DNA from: Buttiauxella izardii
GTDB taxonomy: Bacteria > Pseudomonadota > Gammaproteobacteria > Enterobacterales > Enterobacteriaceae
Direction: 5' to 3'
NCBI RefSeq assembly: GCF_003601925.1
Contig: NZ_QZWH01000015.1
Location: 1-64,000, forward strand
Length of the DNA stretch: 64,000 nt
A program made the translations under genes and the position numbers. Shown here piece by piece: positions 29,305 through 43,730 of the stretch; position 1 is the first letter of the stretch, and each line of letters starts with the position of its first letter. The notes beneath the pieces were generated by a model. The model made no database searches. It was not told the origin of the DNA and saw nothing but the letters and a program-made list of their open reading frames with translations.

Positions 29305-31416
29305 CTAGTTTCGGTTGCGGGTAACTTTAATGACATCCGGCATTACGCGAATCTTGCGCATAACATTAGCCAGATGAACACGATCGCGAGCGGATAAACG
29401 AATGAACGCGCTATAGACGCGGCCATCTTTTTCTTCAGTATTCAGGCTGTGGATATTGGAACCGGCAGTGTTGATTGCCGCCGTCAGGTTAGCCAACGCA
29501 CCCTGATGGTTGAACATATCCACTTTGATTTCCGTAAGGAATTCCTGCTCAGTCTCTTTATCCCACTCGACCGCCATAAACTTCTCGGCTTCTTTTTGGT
29601 AGCCACGGATATTACGGCAGGATTCGTGGTGGATAACCAACCCTTTGCCAGGGCTGACGTGAGCCACAATTGGGTCACCAGGAATTGGACGGCAACACTT
29701 AGCGAAGGTAATCAACACGCCATCAGCGCCTTTGATAGGCAAATGGCTGTGTGCCGGTGTATTTCCTTGCGCAATGACCGATGATTCACCTTGCAGATTC
29801 TTTGCCACCACCACACTCATGGCGTTACCTAAACCAATTTCAGCCAGCAAATCGTCAAGCGTGGCGAGCTTCATACGCTCAAGCTCACGTTGAATATTTT
29901 CTGGCGGAACTTCGGCGAGCTTGCGACTGCCACCTAACGCATGGTTAAGCAGACGGCGACCCAGGCTGACGGAGTCGTCTCGCTTGAGGTTTTTCAGCAT
30001 CTGGCGGATTTTGGCGCGCGCTTTCGAGCTCACAACAAAGTTCAGCCAGGCTGCGTTCGGGCGAGCGCCTGGTGCGGTAATAATTTCGATTGTCTGGCCG
30101 CTGCTAAGCGACTGAGACAGCGGATAGGGCTGGCGGTCGACACGTGCGCCAACGCAGGCGTGGCCGATGTCGGTGTGAACTGCGTATGCGAAATCGACTG
30201 GTGTAGCGCCCGCAGGCAGTTCGACAATGCGCCCTTCCGGGGTGAAAACGTAAATCTCATCCGGGAACAGATCGGATTTTACGCTCTCGATAAATTCAAA
30301 TGAGCTACCGGCGCTTTGCTGTAATTCCAGCAAACTTTGCATCCAGCGCTGGGCGCGGATTTGTGCGGTAGTGCCACTTTCACCTTGCTCTTTATAAGCC
30401 CAGTGCGCGGCGACCCCCATCTCTGCCATTTGATCCATGTCTTCGGTACGGATTTGCACTTCAACTGGCACACCGTGTGGGCCAATCATTGAAGTATGCA
30501 GGGATTGATATCCGTTCGCTTTTGGAATGGCAATATAGTCTTTAACACGCCCAGGACGCGGCTTGTAGAGGCTATGCATCTGCCCAAGCACGCGATAACA
30601 GGTATCCATATCGTGGACAATAACGCGGAAGGCGTAGATATCCATAATCGAGTGGAAACGCTGCTCTTTGAGCGTCATTTTGCAGTAGATGGAGTAAAGG
30701 TGTTTTTCGCGACCACTGACGCGGCAAGGAATGCCCGCCTCCTGCAAACGCCCGTCGATTTCCGAGAGGATTTTTTGAATCATCTCTTTACGGTTACCAC
30801 GTGCTGCTTTCACGACTTCTTTAATGACGCGATAGCGGTTCGGGTAAAGCGCTTCAAAGCCCAGCTCTTCAAGCTCAGTTTTCAGGTGATGAATACCAAG
30901 ACGGTGTGCCAGAGGGCTATAAATTTCGAGGGTTTCGCGAGCAATGCGACGGCGCTTATCAGGGCGCAAAGCCCCGAGTGTGCGCATGTTATGCGTACGG
31001 TCGGCGAGTTTGATCAGAATGACGCGGATGTCTTGCACCATCGCCATGATCATTTTGCGGAAGTTTTCAGCCTGAGCTTCTTTCTTATCGCGGAATTTCA
31101 GTTTGTCGAGCTTAGATACCCCTTCCACCAGTTCGGCAACGCTTTTGCCAAACAGCTGTTCCATATCCTGGTAGGTGGCAGGGGTGTCTTCAATCACATC
31201 ATGCAACAGCGCGGCCATCAGCGTTTCGTAGTCGAGTTTCATCTCGGCCAGAATGCAAGCAACAGCGACTGGATGGGTGATATAGGGTTCACCACTTGAA
31301 CGTGCTTGTCCCTCGTGAGCATCACGCGCAACAAGGTATGCTTGCCGAAGTCGCTTTATCTGCTCCTCGGGCAAGTATTGTTGAATCAGTTGATTCAGGC
31401 TTTCAAACAGATACAA
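29305..31416 (-). CDS. spoT: Bifunctional (p)ppGpp synthetase/hydrolase SpoT
   Basis: SpoT degrades and, under carbon, fatty-acid or iron stress, makes the alarmone (p)ppGpp. The product is 703 residues. The HD hydrolase domain has intact HPVAVA and LLHDVIEDT motifs (near residues 47 and 72), so hydrolysis is expected. Synthetase domain (about 200-330), TGS (FTPEGRIVELPAGATP near 390), helical and C-terminal ACT domains follow. It is third in the gmk-rpoZ-spoT-trmH-recG operon. Confidence 0.97.
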   Translation of the reverse strand: MYLFESLNQLIQQYLPEEQIKRLRQAYLVARDAHEGQARSSGEPYITHPVAVACILAEMKLDYETLMAALLHDVIEDTPATYQDMEQLFGKSVAELVEGVSKLDKLKFRDKKEAQAENFRKMIMAMVQDIRVILIKLADRTHNMRTLGALRPDKRRRIARETLEIYSPLAHRLGIHHLKTELEELGFEALYPNRYRVIKEVVKAARGNRKEMIQKILSEIDGRLQEAGIPCRVSGREKHLYSIYCKMTLKEQRFHSIMDIYAFRVIVHDMDTCYRVLGQMHSLYKPRPGRVKDYIAIPKANGYQSLHTSMIGPHGVPVEVQIRTEDMDQMAEMGVAAHWAYKEQGESGTTAQIRAQRWMQSLLELQQSAGSSFEFIESVKSDLFPDEIYVFTPEGRIVELPAGATPVDFAYAVHTDIGHACVGARVDRQPYPLSQSLSSGQTIEIITAPGARPNAAWLNFVVSSKARAKIRQMLKNLKRDDSVSLGRRLLNHALGGSRKLAEVPPENIQRELERMKLATLDDLLAEIGLGNAMSVVVAKNLQGESSVIAQGNTPAHSHLPIKGADGVLITFAKCCRPIPGDPIVAHVSPGKGLVIHHESCRNIRGYQKEAEKFMAVEWDKETEQEFLTEIKVDMFNHQGALANLTAAINTAGSNIHSLNTEEKDGRVYSAFIRLSARDRVHLANVMRKIRVMPDVIKVTRNRN

Positions 31417-31434
31417 GGGCTACCCGCAGGCTAA

Positions 31435-31710
31435 TTAACGACGACCTTCAGCAATAGCGGTAACGGCCTGCAGTTCTGCGGCTTCCTGCTCTTGCTGTTC
31501 CTGGCGATCACGAACATCGAGAATCTGGTTGGTGATCAAACCTTCTTCGATTTCGCGCAGTGCGATTACAGTCGTTTTGTCGTTTTCTTCAGGCACCAGT
31601 GGATCTTTACCACCAGTTTGCATCTGACGAGCGCGACGTGCGGCGACCAGAACCAGGTCAAAACGGTTACCAATTTTCTCAACAGCGTCCTGAACAGTTA
31701 CGCGTGCCAT
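31435..31710 (-). CDS. rpoZ: RNA polymerase omega subunit
   Basis: The omega subunit promotes beta-prime folding and RNAP assembly and forms part of ppGpp site 1. The product is 91 residues. It starts [20 protein letters not shown] and has the conserved ARRARQM helix near residue 24. The C-terminal tail is Gln/Glu-rich ([14 protein letters not shown]). It sits 18 nt before spoT and 54 nt after gmk, within the same operon, linking the ppGpp enzyme and one of its targets. Confidence 0.97.
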   Translation of the reverse strand: MARVTVQDAVEKIGNRFDLVLVAARRARQMQTGGKDPLVPEENDKTTVIALREIEEGLITNQILDVRDRQEQQEQEAAELQAVTAIAEGRR

Positions 31711-31764
31711 AATTAAAATGCTCCACAGATGAAGAAATGACTGGGCATGATACTGAAACTGGGC

Positions 31765-32472
<708 letters not shown>

Positions 32473-32630
32473 TCATGCCCATCGGCAATATTTCTGCCAT
32501 TTTGCGTAATGCTTTCCAAAGAACACATCGTGTTGCTGCAACAAATTAACTTCCTCTGAAAACCTCTCGCATTCTGATTAATCGCCATTCGTCATGTTCA
32601 CTTCCTGGCGTTATACCTCTCTGCGTTTGA

Positions 32631-34945
<2,315 letters not shown>

Positions 34946-35152
34946 TGATACCCCCAGTAAGTAGCTTGAGAGGGTAACGTTTTGTGAACGATGTCACGAT
35001 TGAGATTTTCTAAAGCGATGTGATTTGGGTTAGTTTTACTAATGAATAAATGAGTGCTTTCCCATTATTGCATGGGGATGTGTTGGTTTTTTTGTTTTGA
35101 AATGGATTAATAAAACTATGGTTAAAGTGATTGTGAATTATCGCTGGAAGTA

Positions 35153-35175
35153 AAAAGCCCGCAGACACGGGCTTT
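35153..35175 (-). terminator. yicC intrinsic terminator
   Basis: On the minus strand, AAAGCCCG-TGTCTG-CGGGCTTT is followed by a short T-tract, 18 nt after the yicC stop. It separates yicC from yicG. Confidence 0.85.
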
Positions 35176-35193
35176 GATGCTCAAAGCGGAACA

Positions 35194-36057
35194 TTACTCG
35201 ATGTTCTGAATCTGCTCGCGCATTTGCTCAATCAGGACTTTCAGCTCAATGGCTGAATTGGTGACATCTGAATTGATAGATTTTGACGCCAGTGTGTTCG
35301 ACTCGCGGTTGAACTCCTGCATCATGAAGTCGAGGCGGCGGCCAACGGCTTCTTTTTTCTTCAGAATGTTGTAAGTCTCTTTAACGTGAGCTTCCAGGCG
35401 GTCAAGCTCTTCAGCGACGTCGACACGCTGAGCCATTAGCACCAGCTCTTGCTCAAGGCGGTTATTTTCAAGCTGAACCTGAGCATCTTCGAGTTTGGCT
35501 ACCAAACGCTCGCGCTGCCATTTCAGAACTTCTGGCATTTGTGAACGAACTTTAATGACTTCACCGCTCACACCTTCGAGGCGCTGCTCGATAAGTTGTT
35601 TAAGTGCCTGGCCTTCTGTTTCACGCGCAATAATGAAGTCGTCCAGCGCGCCGTCGAGGGCTGCAAGAATTTCAGCAGTGATAGCATCGAGATCCTGCTC
35701 TTGAGCAGACATCACGCCAGGCCAGCGCAGAATATCAACCGGGTTGATTTCGCCTTCGTCGCTTTGCATTTTTACCCAATTCGCTGCTTCAACCAGCTGT
35801 TTAGCCAGTTTTTCATTGAGCAGCAAAGAGCTTTGAGAGCGAGCATCTGGCTCGAAACGCAGGTTACATTCGATTTTCCCACGGGTTAAGCGGGTACGAA
35901 TACGTTCGCGTGCCACTGGTTCGAGGCTACGGAATTGTTCCGGCATGCGGATGTAAGTTTCGAGATAACGTTGGTTTACCGAACGTAACTCCCAGGAGGC
36001 GCTGCCCCATTCGCCTTTAACTTCACGTCGGGCATAGGCGGTCATACTGCGGATCAT
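35194..36057 (-). CDS. yicC: YicC-family endoribonuclease
   Basis: This 287-residue cytoplasmic protein belongs to the YicC/YloC family, recently recognised as endoribonucleases. In E. coli it is linked with PNPase to decay of the small RNA RyhB. The N-terminal MIRSMTAYARRE segment and the C-terminal DFMMQEFNRESNTLASKS motif with conserved acidic and Asn residues are intact. A long helical middle (residues 140-240) is visible. I chose the ATG at 36057; the open frame upstream would overlap divergent rph. Confidence 0.95.
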   Translation of the reverse strand: MIRSMTAYARREVKGEWGSASWELRSVNQRYLETYIRMPEQFRSLEPVARERIRTRLTRGKIECNLRFEPDARSQSSLLLNEKLAKQLVEAANWVKMQSDEGEINPVDILRWPGVMSAQEQDLDAITAEILAALDGALDDFIIARETEGQALKQLIEQRLEGVSGEVIKVRSQMPEVLKWQRERLVAKLEDAQVQLENNRLEQELVLMAQRVDVAEELDRLEAHVKETYNILKKKEAVGRRLDFMMQEFNRESNTLASKSINSDVTNSAIELKVLIEQMREQIQNIE

Positions 36058-36181
36058 ATTTCGTAACCGTATTCTGTTATAGATGTGGGGATTATAGCCA
36101 TGCCTGGACTTGCAGGATAGGAATAAGCGAGCGAAGTCCGTATAATGCGCAGCCACATTCGTTTTAGCCGGAGATAACCCC

Positions 36182-36898
36182 ATGCGTCCATCAGGTCGTA
36201 GCGCCGAACAAGTGCGCCCAGTCACCCTGACCCGTAATTACACCAAACACGCAGAAGGCTCCGTGCTGGTCGAGTTCGGCGATACCAAAGTGCTTTGCAC
36301 CGCCACCGTTGAAGAAGGCGTGCCGCGTTTTCTGAAAGGCCAGGGGCAAGGTTGGATCACCGCTGAATATGGCATGCTGCCGCGTGCGACCCATAGCCGT
36401 AACGCTCGCGAAGCGGCAAAAGGTAAGCAGGGCGGTCGTACTCTTGAGATTCAACGCCTGATTGCTCGATCTCTGCGTGCTGCAGTGGATTTGAAAGTGC
36501 TCGGCGAGTACACCATCACGCTGGACTGCGATGTTTTGCAGGCAGATGGTGGCACACGTACTGCGTCTATTACCGGCGCTTGTGTTGCTCTGGCTGATGC
36601 ACTGAACAAGCTGGTGGCTAGCGGCAAAATGAAAACCAATCCGATGAAAGGCATGGTTGCGGCGGTATCAGTCGGTATCGTTAAAGGCGAAGCGCTGTGC
36701 GATCTGGAATATGTTGAAGATTCCGCGGCAGAAACCGACATGAACGTCGTGATGATGGAAGATGGCCGCATGATTGAGGTTCAGGGCACCGCTGAGGGCG
36801 AGCCGTTCTCCCACGAAGAGTTGTTGGCGCTACTGGCGCTGGCGCGAGGGGGAATTGAATCGATCGTAACGGCGCAGAAGGCGGCGTTAGAGAATTAA
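36182..36898 (+). CDS. rph: Ribonuclease PH
   Basis: This phosphorolytic 3'-5' exonuclease trims tRNA 3' ends. The product is 238 residues and intact, unlike the frameshifted rph-1 allele of E. coli K-12. RNase PH signatures [33 protein letters not shown] and the phosphate-binding [14 protein letters not shown] are seen. The C terminus is complete ([16 protein letters not shown]). Its stop lies 5 nt before the pyrE attenuator, so rph translation couples pyrE expression to UTP supply. Confidence 0.97.
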   Translation: MRPSGRSAEQVRPVTLTRNYTKHAEGSVLVEFGDTKVLCTATVEEGVPRFLKGQGQGWITAEYGMLPRATHSRNAREAAKGKQGGRTLEIQRLIARSLRAAVDLKVLGEYTITLDCDVLQADGGTRTASITGACVALADALNKLVASGKMKTNPMKGMVAAVSVGIVKGEALCDLEYVEDSAAETDMNVVMMEDGRMIEVQGTAEGEPFSHEELLALLALARGGIESIVTAQKAALEN

Positions 36899-36902
36899 TT
36901 TT

Positions 36903-36929
36903 AGGCGACTCGGTGAGTCGCCTTTTTTA
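36903..36929 (+). terminator. pyrE attenuator (UTP-sensing)
   Basis: The hairpin GGCGACTC-GGT-GAGTCGCC is followed by TTTTTT and starts 5 nt after the rph stop. In E. coli, when UTP is low, RNA polymerase pauses and ribosomes finishing rph disrupt this hairpin, letting transcription enter pyrE. The short distance here preserves that design. An intact rph frame should allow normal coupling. Confidence 0.85.
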
Positions 36930-37052
36930 TACCCTTCATACTTCAAGCTGCATCTTTGTTGGCTGCGTTTGCTCGCCCGAATCACTTACTTATGTAAGCT
37001 CATCGGGACTTGCTCTCTTGCCGCCGCGATGCAACTCGAATTATTTTGGGTA
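36929..37052. repeat. ERIC element between rph and pyrE
   Basis: This is a repeat of about 125 bp. It begins ATACCCTTCATACTTCAAGC, has the palindromic core CACTTACTTATGTAAGCTC and ends GCAACTCGAATTATTTTGGG. This is the arrangement of Enterobacterial Repetitive Intergenic Consensus (IRU) sequences, which fold into long hairpins when transcribed. It is inserted after the pyrE attenuator and 33 bp before the pyrE start. Confidence 0.88.
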
Positions 37053-37084
37053 AATGTCTAAATGAAATTTATAGGAGCAAATCC

Positions 37085-37726
37085 ATGAAACCGTATCAGC
37101 GCCAGTTTATTGAGTTTGCGCTTAACAAGCAGGTACTGAAGTTCGGCGAATTTACACTGAAGTCCGGGCGCACCAGTCCTTACTTCTTTAACGCTGGACT
37201 CTTTAATACCGGGCGCGACCTGGCTCTGCTAGGCCGTTTTTATGCCGCCGCGTTAGTGGATTCAGGTATTGAGTTTGATTTGCTGTTTGGGCCGGCTTAC
37301 AAAGGCATCCCAATTGCGACAACCACGGCGGTGGCATTGGCTGAGCATCATGAGCTTGATTTACCGTATTGCTTCAACCGCAAAGAAGCAAAGGATCACG
37401 GTGAAGGTGGCAACCTGGTCGGCAGCGCGCTGCAAGGGCGTGTGATGCTGGTGGATGATGTTATCACCGCAGGTACAGCAATCCGTGAATCAATGGAAAT
37501 CATTGCTGCGAACAACGCATCACTCGCCGGCGTGCTGATTTCACTGGATCGCCAGGAACGTGGTCGCGGCGAAATTTCTGCCATTCAGGAAGTGGAACGT
37601 GACTATCAGTGCAAAGTGATTTCAATCATTACTTTGAAAGACCTGATTGAATATCTGGAAGAAAAACCTGAAATGACCGGGCATTTAGTTGCCGTGCAGG
37701 AATACCGTACTCAGTACGGCGTATAA
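37085..37726 (+). CDS. pyrE: Orotate phosphoribosyltransferase
   Basis: The enzyme converts orotate and PRPP to OMP in pyrimidine synthesis. The product is 213 residues. The PRPP-binding motif [13 protein letters not shown] is near residue 120, and the flexible catalytic loop [10 protein letters not shown] near 100. I chose the ATG at 37085, preceded by AGGAG at 7 nt. The frame opens upstream at 37010 but lies inside the ERIC repeat. It is controlled by attenuation after rph. Confidence 0.97.
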   Translation: MKPYQRQFIEFALNKQVLKFGEFTLKSGRTSPYFFNAGLFNTGRDLALLGRFYAAALVDSGIEFDLLFGPAYKGIPIATTTAVALAEHHELDLPYCFNRKEAKDHGEGGNLVGSALQGRVMLVDDVITAGTAIRESMEIIAANNASLAGVLISLDRQERGRGEISAIQEVERDYQCKVISIITLKDLIEYLEEKPEMTGHLVAVQEYRTQYGV

Positions 37727-37730
37727 GAAA

Positions 37731-37753
37731 AAGGGCCTTTCAAAGGCCCTTTT
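37731..37753. terminator. Bidirectional terminator between pyrE and slmA
   Basis: AAGGGCCTTTCAAAGGCCCTT with flanking A- and T-tracts lies 5 nt after pyrE and 4 nt before the slmA stop on the opposite strand. It can serve both convergent genes. Confidence 0.88.
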
Positions 37754-37756
37754 CAA

Positions 37757-38353
37757 TTACTGAAGTTGTGAGGCGACAAGCGGCCAACGGATATCAAAAT
37801 CATCGGTAGGTAGATAACGGAATTCGCTCCGCACAAAACGTGATAGCGTCCCTTCGCAGAATGCCAAAAGCTGGCTTGCCAGCAGAGATTCATCGGTAAT
37901 GAAACCTTCGCCTTCACGCATCTTCTTTTCGCGCATAACCTGACGCAACTGCACTTCGATACGCTCAAAGAGCTGATTAATGCGGCCTTGCAGGCGGTCT
38001 TGTTCAAACATCAATGCGTGGCCGGTGAGAATGCGGGTCAGGCCGGGGTTACGCTCACCAAATCCCAGGATCAGCAGAACGATTAAACGTAGACGGGCGT
38101 GAGTGTCTTTCTCATCTTTCAGAATGAGATTGATACGAGTAATCAGACTGTCTTCAATGAACTCGATAAGGCTGTCGAACATTTTCGTTTTGCTGGGAAA
38201 ATGTCGATACAGCGCTGCTTCGGAAACGCCAACAGTCGCTGCCAGTTTGGCGGTGGTGATGCGTTGGCTACCATCACTGGATTCGAGCATTTGGGCCAGA
38301 GACTGAAGTATTTCTTCGCGACGATTCCGTTTCGCAGTTTGTTTTTCTGCCAT
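37757..38353 (-). CDS. slmA: Nucleoid occlusion factor SlmA
   Basis: This TetR-fold DNA-binding protein binds SBS sites around the chromosome and, when bound, disrupts FtsZ to prevent division over the nucleoid. The product is 198 residues. The HTH lies at about residues 32-56 ([20 protein letters not shown]), preceded by a basic N terminus ([13 protein letters not shown]). It follows dut on the same strand, as in E. coli. Confidence 0.96.
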   Translation of the reverse strand: MAEKQTAKRNRREEILQSLAQMLESSDGSQRITTAKLAATVGVSEAALYRHFPSKTKMFDSLIEFIEDSLITRINLILKDEKDTHARLRLIVLLILGFGERNPGLTRILTGHALMFEQDRLQGRINQLFERIEVQLRQVMREKKMREGEGFITDESLLASQLLAFCEGTLSRFVRSEFRYLPTDDFDIRWPLVASQLQ

Positions 38354-38473
38354 GTTCTAAAATACCCCTGAAATAACGCACTTGTCAGGCAAGTAGCCAC
38401 ACAGCGCTCGCAAACTTTAAGTTTGCGGTTTTTTCACATTTTTTACGCTGTGGGGTTACGTGTAAAAACGAAG

Positions 38474-38932
38474 TTACTGGCGGCCTGAATGGCCGAAACC
38501 ACCTTCGCCGCGGTCGCTGGAATCAAAATCTTCTACCAGATTAAATTCAGCCTGCACGACAGGAACAAACACCATTTGGGCAATACGCTCGCCGGGTTCG
38601 ATAGTGAAGTGATCTTGTCCACGGTTCCAGACGGAAACCATTAACTGACCCTGATAATCCGAATCAATCAGCCCAACAAGGTTGCCTAAAACAACACCGT
38701 GTTTATGACCAAGACCTGAACGAGGCAGAATGACAGCGGCAAGAGTTGGATCGGCGATATGGATAGCCAGCCCCGTAGGAATCAGCTTGGTGACACCAGG
38801 AGCAAGCTCTACCACATCATCCAGACAGGCACGAAGGTCAAGACCCGCAGAGCCGGAAGTAGCATAAGTCGGCAGTGGGAACTGTTGGCCAACGCGTGGG
38901 TCCAGAATCTTAACGTCGATTTTTTTCATCAT
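38474..38932 (-). CDS. dut: dUTP diphosphatase
   Basis: This trimeric dUTPase keeps uracil out of DNA and provides dUMP for thymidylate. The product is 152 residues. The five motifs are [39 protein letters not shown] and the C-terminal P-loop-like [11 protein letters not shown]. It overlaps the end of coaBC by about 20 bp (start ATGATG at 38932), so it is likely co-transcribed with coaBC. Confidence 0.97.
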   Translation of the reverse strand: MMKKIDVKILDPRVGQQFPLPTYATSGSAGLDLRACLDDVVELAPGVTKLIPTGLAIHIADPTLAAVILPRSGLGHKHGVVLGNLVGLIDSDYQGQLMVSVWNRGQDHFTIEPGERIAQMVFVPVVQAEFNLVEDFDSSDRGEGGFGHSGRQ

Positions 38933-40124
38933 AACGGGTAACTATCTCGTTCAGTAAAAGATGGCCAAGGAGTTCCTTACGCTCGAGAGGTAAGACTTTA
39001 TCTCCATCCTGCCAGAAAAGGTGCAATGCGTTGTTTTCGCTGTTAAATCCTTGCCCTGCTTGTGAGACATCATTTGCACAAATCAGGTCGAGGTTTTTAC
39101 TCAGGCGTTTTTGCTGGGCGTATTCTTCCACATTATTTGTTTCGGCGGCAAACCCAACAACATAAGGGCGATGAGCTAAAAGTGCTGCGACACCGGCAAC
39201 AATATCCGGGTTTTTTACCATTTTTATTGTAATTTCATCGCCTTGCTTTTTGATTTTTTCTTCAGCAACGCTTGCTGCACGGTAGTCGGCAACAGCGGCG
39301 CAGCCAACAAAAATTTGCTGCTCCTGGACATGTTGTTGCACTGCGGCTTCCATTTCCAGGGCGGTAGTGACATCAACACGTTTCACCCAGGCTGGAGTTG
39401 GCAAAGAAACCGGGCCAGAGATTAATGTCACATTTGCGCCACGCGCTGCCGCTGCGGCTGCAATCGCATAGCCCATTTTCCCCGAGCTATCATTGGTGAT
39501 GTAGCGCACCGGGTCGAGGCGTTCACGAGTGGGCCCTGCGGTAATCATGACATTAAGATGTTGCAGATCTTTGATGACAGAAAAATGTTGAGCGGCCATT
39601 TCAACAATCGTTAATGGGTCAAGCATTCGGCCAGGGCCGACATCGCCACAGGCCTGGCTGCCGCTGTCTGGTCCCCACATCAGTAAACCGCGTGACGCAA
39701 GAACGTCCAGATTATGCTGAGTAGCGGTTGCCCGGTACATCTGCTGATTCATCGCTGGCACGACTGCAACGGGGGAAGGCGTTGCGAGGCAAATGGTGCT
39801 GACAAGATCATTGGCCATACCGGCTGTGATGCGGGCAATTAAATCGGCCGTTGCAGGCGCAAGGATAACTAAATCCGCCCATTTACCGAGTTCGATATGT
39901 CCCATCGCCGCTTCTGCTGCGGGATCTAACAAACTATCTGACACCGGATAACCCGACACGGCTTGTAAACTCAGGGGTGTAATAAAGGCTTTGGCCGCCT
40001 CCGTCATCACCACCCGAACCTCCGCGCCGCGTTCACGCAGACGGCGTACCAGTTCTGGTGTTTTATAGGCAGCGATTCCGCCACTCACACCCAGAACAAT
40101 TTTTTTGCCAGAAAGCCCTATCAT
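38910..40124 (-). CDS. coaBC: Bifunctional CoaBC (Dfp): PPC synthetase/decarboxylase
   Basis: This is the central enzyme of coenzyme A synthesis. The N-terminal FMN-dependent decarboxylase CoaC (about 1-190) has SGGIAAYK, catalytic His in the [11 protein letters not shown] segment and PAMNQQMY. The C-terminal CTP-dependent synthetase CoaB has [18 protein letters not shown] and the NDSSGKMG loop, in which the residue after Asn is Asp (His in E. coli). The conserved lysine is in [11 protein letters not shown] chose the ATG at 40124, giving 404 residues. It overlaps dut and is divergent from radC. Confidence 0.95.
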   Translation of the reverse strand: MIGLSGKKIVLGVSGGIAAYKTPELVRRLRERGAEVRVVMTEAAKAFITPLSLQAVSGYPVSDSLLDPAAEAAMGHIELGKWADLVILAPATADLIARITAGMANDLVSTICLATPSPVAVVPAMNQQMYRATATQHNLDVLASRGLLMWGPDSGSQACGDVGPGRMLDPLTIVEMAAQHFSVIKDLQHLNVMITAGPTRERLDPVRYITNDSSGKMGYAIAAAAAARGANVTLISGPVSLPTPAWVKRVDVTTALEMEAAVQQHVQEQQIFVGCAAVADYRAASVAEEKIKKQGDEITIKMVKNPDIVAGVAALLAHRPYVVGFAAETNNVEEYAQQKRLSKNLDLICANDVSQAGQGFNSENNALHLFWQDGDKVLPLERKELLGHLLLNEIVTRYDEKNRR

Positions 40125-40286
40125 GATTTTTCCACCAGAAGTCACAGTCATCTGGCTATTTTACCACACTCATTAGGTAACGACTTTTTTGCAATTTGCG
40201 AGGCATCCCCAGCGTCGGAAATCTGCCCGTCGCTTGTGCTTGTTGAGTTATGCACAATAGCGGCAATGAAGGGCAAGGAGGTTCTG

Positions 40287-40964
40287 ATGGATAAGATAAT
40301 GACGCTCGGCAACAAGAGTATGCCGCGCGAAAAGCTGCTGAAATATGGTGCCAGTTCGTTGTCTGATGTGGAATTACTGGCCCTTTTTCTACGCACAGGC
40401 TGTAGGGGAATGAATGTGCTGGCGTTCGCACAGCATTTGCTTAATCAGTTCGGCTCATTAAGCAGGTTGTTGTCGGCGGATTATTCGCAATTCAATGATG
40501 TGAAGGGCATTGGTGCTGCCAAGTATTCGCAACTTAACGCCATTGCTGAGCTGGCGAGGCGTTATTATTACTCGCGTGGTGTTGAGGAATTAACCTTAAA
40601 GGGGCCAGATTCGGTCAGGGAATTTATTCAGAGCCAGCTGACGACCGCTGAGCGTGAGATCTTTATGGTCATTTTTCTCGATAATCAGCATCGAGTGATT
40701 AAATATAGCCCAATGTTTTCTGGAACTCTGAACCATGTTGAGGTCCATCCAAGAGAAATTGTGCGCGAAGCGATGAAATCAAATGCAGCGGCGCTAATAC
40801 TCGCGCATAATCACCCGTCTGGTCGAGCAGAACCGAGCAAAGCTGATCGTGTTATTACCGAACGTATCGTAAAAGCTTGCCTGTTTATGGAAATCCGAGT
40901 GCTCGATCACCTTGTTATTGGCCGTGGAGAGTACGTTTCTTTTGCCGAACGTGGGTGGATTTAA
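40287..40964 (+). CDS. radC: RadC family JAB-domain protein
   Basis: This protein of 225 residues has an N-terminal helix-hairpin-helix-like part ([15 protein letters not shown]) and a C-terminal JAB/JAMM metalloprotease fold with the zinc motif [15 protein letters not shown] (HxHx10D). An earlier link to DNA repair in E. coli was due to a recG mutation, so the cellular function remains open. I chose the ATG at 40287, preceded by a strong AAGGAGG RBS, over the ORF start at 40236. It lies between coaBC and rpmB as usual. Confidence 0.93.
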   Translation: MDKIMTLGNKSMPREKLLKYGASSLSDVELLALFLRTGCRGMNVLAFAQHLLNQFGSLSRLLSADYSQFNDVKGIGAAKYSQLNAIAELARRYYYSRGVEELTLKGPDSVREFIQSQLTTAEREIFMVIFLDNQHRVIKYSPMFSGTLNHVEVHPREIVREAMKSNAAALILAHNHPSGRAEPSKADRVITERIVKACLFMEIRVLDHLVIGRGEYVSFAERGWI

Positions 40965-41006
40965 GTCGAATTAGGCGATCCTTGGGGATCTTTGTCTGTT
41001 CGGGAC

Positions 41007-41035
41007 TTGAGCACATGCGTTATGCAGCGTATACT
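41007..41035 (+). promoter_or_regulatory. Sigma-70 promoter of rpmB-rpmG(-mutM)
   Basis: TTGAGC (41007-41012) and TATACT (41030-41035) are separated by exactly 17 bp and followed by a G+C-rich start region, as usual for ribosomal protein promoters. It leaves a leader of about 140 nt before rpmB. Confidence 0.75.
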
Positions 41036-41159
41036 ACGCCACCTTTGAGAATCTCGGGTTTTGGCATTATGCGCCTGGCACTGTGGTTCACATTGAACCG
41101 CCAGGGACCAGGCTTGCGGCCTGACGAGGCGCCATAACCCTATACGAAGCTCGAGCTAA

Positions 41160-41417
<258 letters not shown>

Positions 41418-41427
41418 GAGGAACTAA

Positions 41428-41598
<171 letters not shown>

Positions 41599-41616
41599 TT
41601 TTAGAATCTTTGATGA

Positions 41617-41644
41617 AAACCTCGCTTCGGCGGGGTTTTTTTGT
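41617..41644 (+). terminator. rpmBG intrinsic terminator
   Basis: AAAACCTCGC-TTCG-GCGGGGTTTTTTT is a stable stem with a UUCG-type loop and a long T-run, 18 nt after rpmG. Some readthrough into mutM, 27 nt further, is likely because no other promoter is obvious. Confidence 0.88.
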
Positions 41645-41670
41645 TTTAGGGTTTTGAGACTGGAGGAACG

Positions 41671-42480
41671 ATGCCTGAATTACCTGAAGTAGAAACCAGC
41701 CGCCGCGGTATTGAACCGCATCTGGTTGGCGAAACCATTCTTCACGCCATTGTGCGCAATGGGCGGCTGCGTTGGCCTGTCTCTGACGAAATCCATGCTC
41801 TAAGCGATAAACCCGTTCTCAGCGTGCAGCGCCGGGCTAAATATCTGCTGCTCGAGCTTCCGGACGGTTGGATTATTATCCATCTCGGAATGTCTGGAAG
41901 TTTGCGCATCCTCCCTGAAGATTATCCCGCTGAAAAACACGACCACGTTGATTTGGTCATGAGCAACGGCAAAGTGCTGCGTTATACCGATCCACGCCGC
42001 TTTGGCGCATGGCTGTGGGCGAAAGAGTTAGAAGGAAGCAATGTACTCGCGCATCTTGGCCCTGAGCCATTAAGCGAAGAGTTTTCAGCCGATTATCTAC
42101 GTGAAAAATCCGCGAAAAAGAAAATGGCGATCAAACCCTGGCTGATGGATAACAAGCTGGTGGTCGGCGTAGGTAATATTTATGCCAGTGAATCGCTGTT
42201 TGCAGCGGGAATTCACCCTGATCGTGCAGCGCAGTCACTCTCAAAAAGCGAATGCGAATTACTGGTCAAAACGATAAAAGCGGTTCTGCTACGTTCGATT
42301 GAACAGGGCGGGACAACGTTGAAAGATTTTTTACAGTCTGATGGCAAACCTGGCTATTTCGCTCAAGAGCTTCAGGTTTATGGGCGAACAGGCGAGCCGT
42401 GTCGGGTATGTGGCGCGCCAATTCTCATTAGCAAGCACGGGCAACGCAGCACATTTTATTGCCGCCATTGCCAGAAATAA
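41671..42480 (+). CDS. mutM: Formamidopyrimidine-DNA glycosylase (MutM/Fpg)
   Basis: This bifunctional glycosylase/AP lyase removes 8-oxoguanine and Fapy lesions. The product is 269 residues. It begins [20 protein letters not shown], in which Pro after Met is the catalytic nucleophile and Glu a general acid. The H2TH region has [13 protein letters not shown]. The C-terminal zinc finger is CRVCG...CRHC, with DNA-binding Arg in the GQRSTFYC segment. The stop directly abuts the convergent coaD stop. Confidence 0.97.
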   Translation: MPELPEVETSRRGIEPHLVGETILHAIVRNGRLRWPVSDEIHALSDKPVLSVQRRAKYLLLELPDGWIIIHLGMSGSLRILPEDYPAEKHDHVDLVMSNGKVLRYTDPRRFGAWLWAKELEGSNVLAHLGPEPLSEEFSADYLREKSAKKKMAIKPWLMDNKLVVGVGNIYASESLFAAGIHPDRAAQSLSKSECELLVKTIKAVLLRSIEQGGTTLKDFLQSDGKPGYFAQELQVYGRTGEPCRVCGAPILISKHGQRSTFYCRHCQK

Positions 42481-43729
<1,249 letters not shown>

Positions 43730-43730
<1 letters not shown>

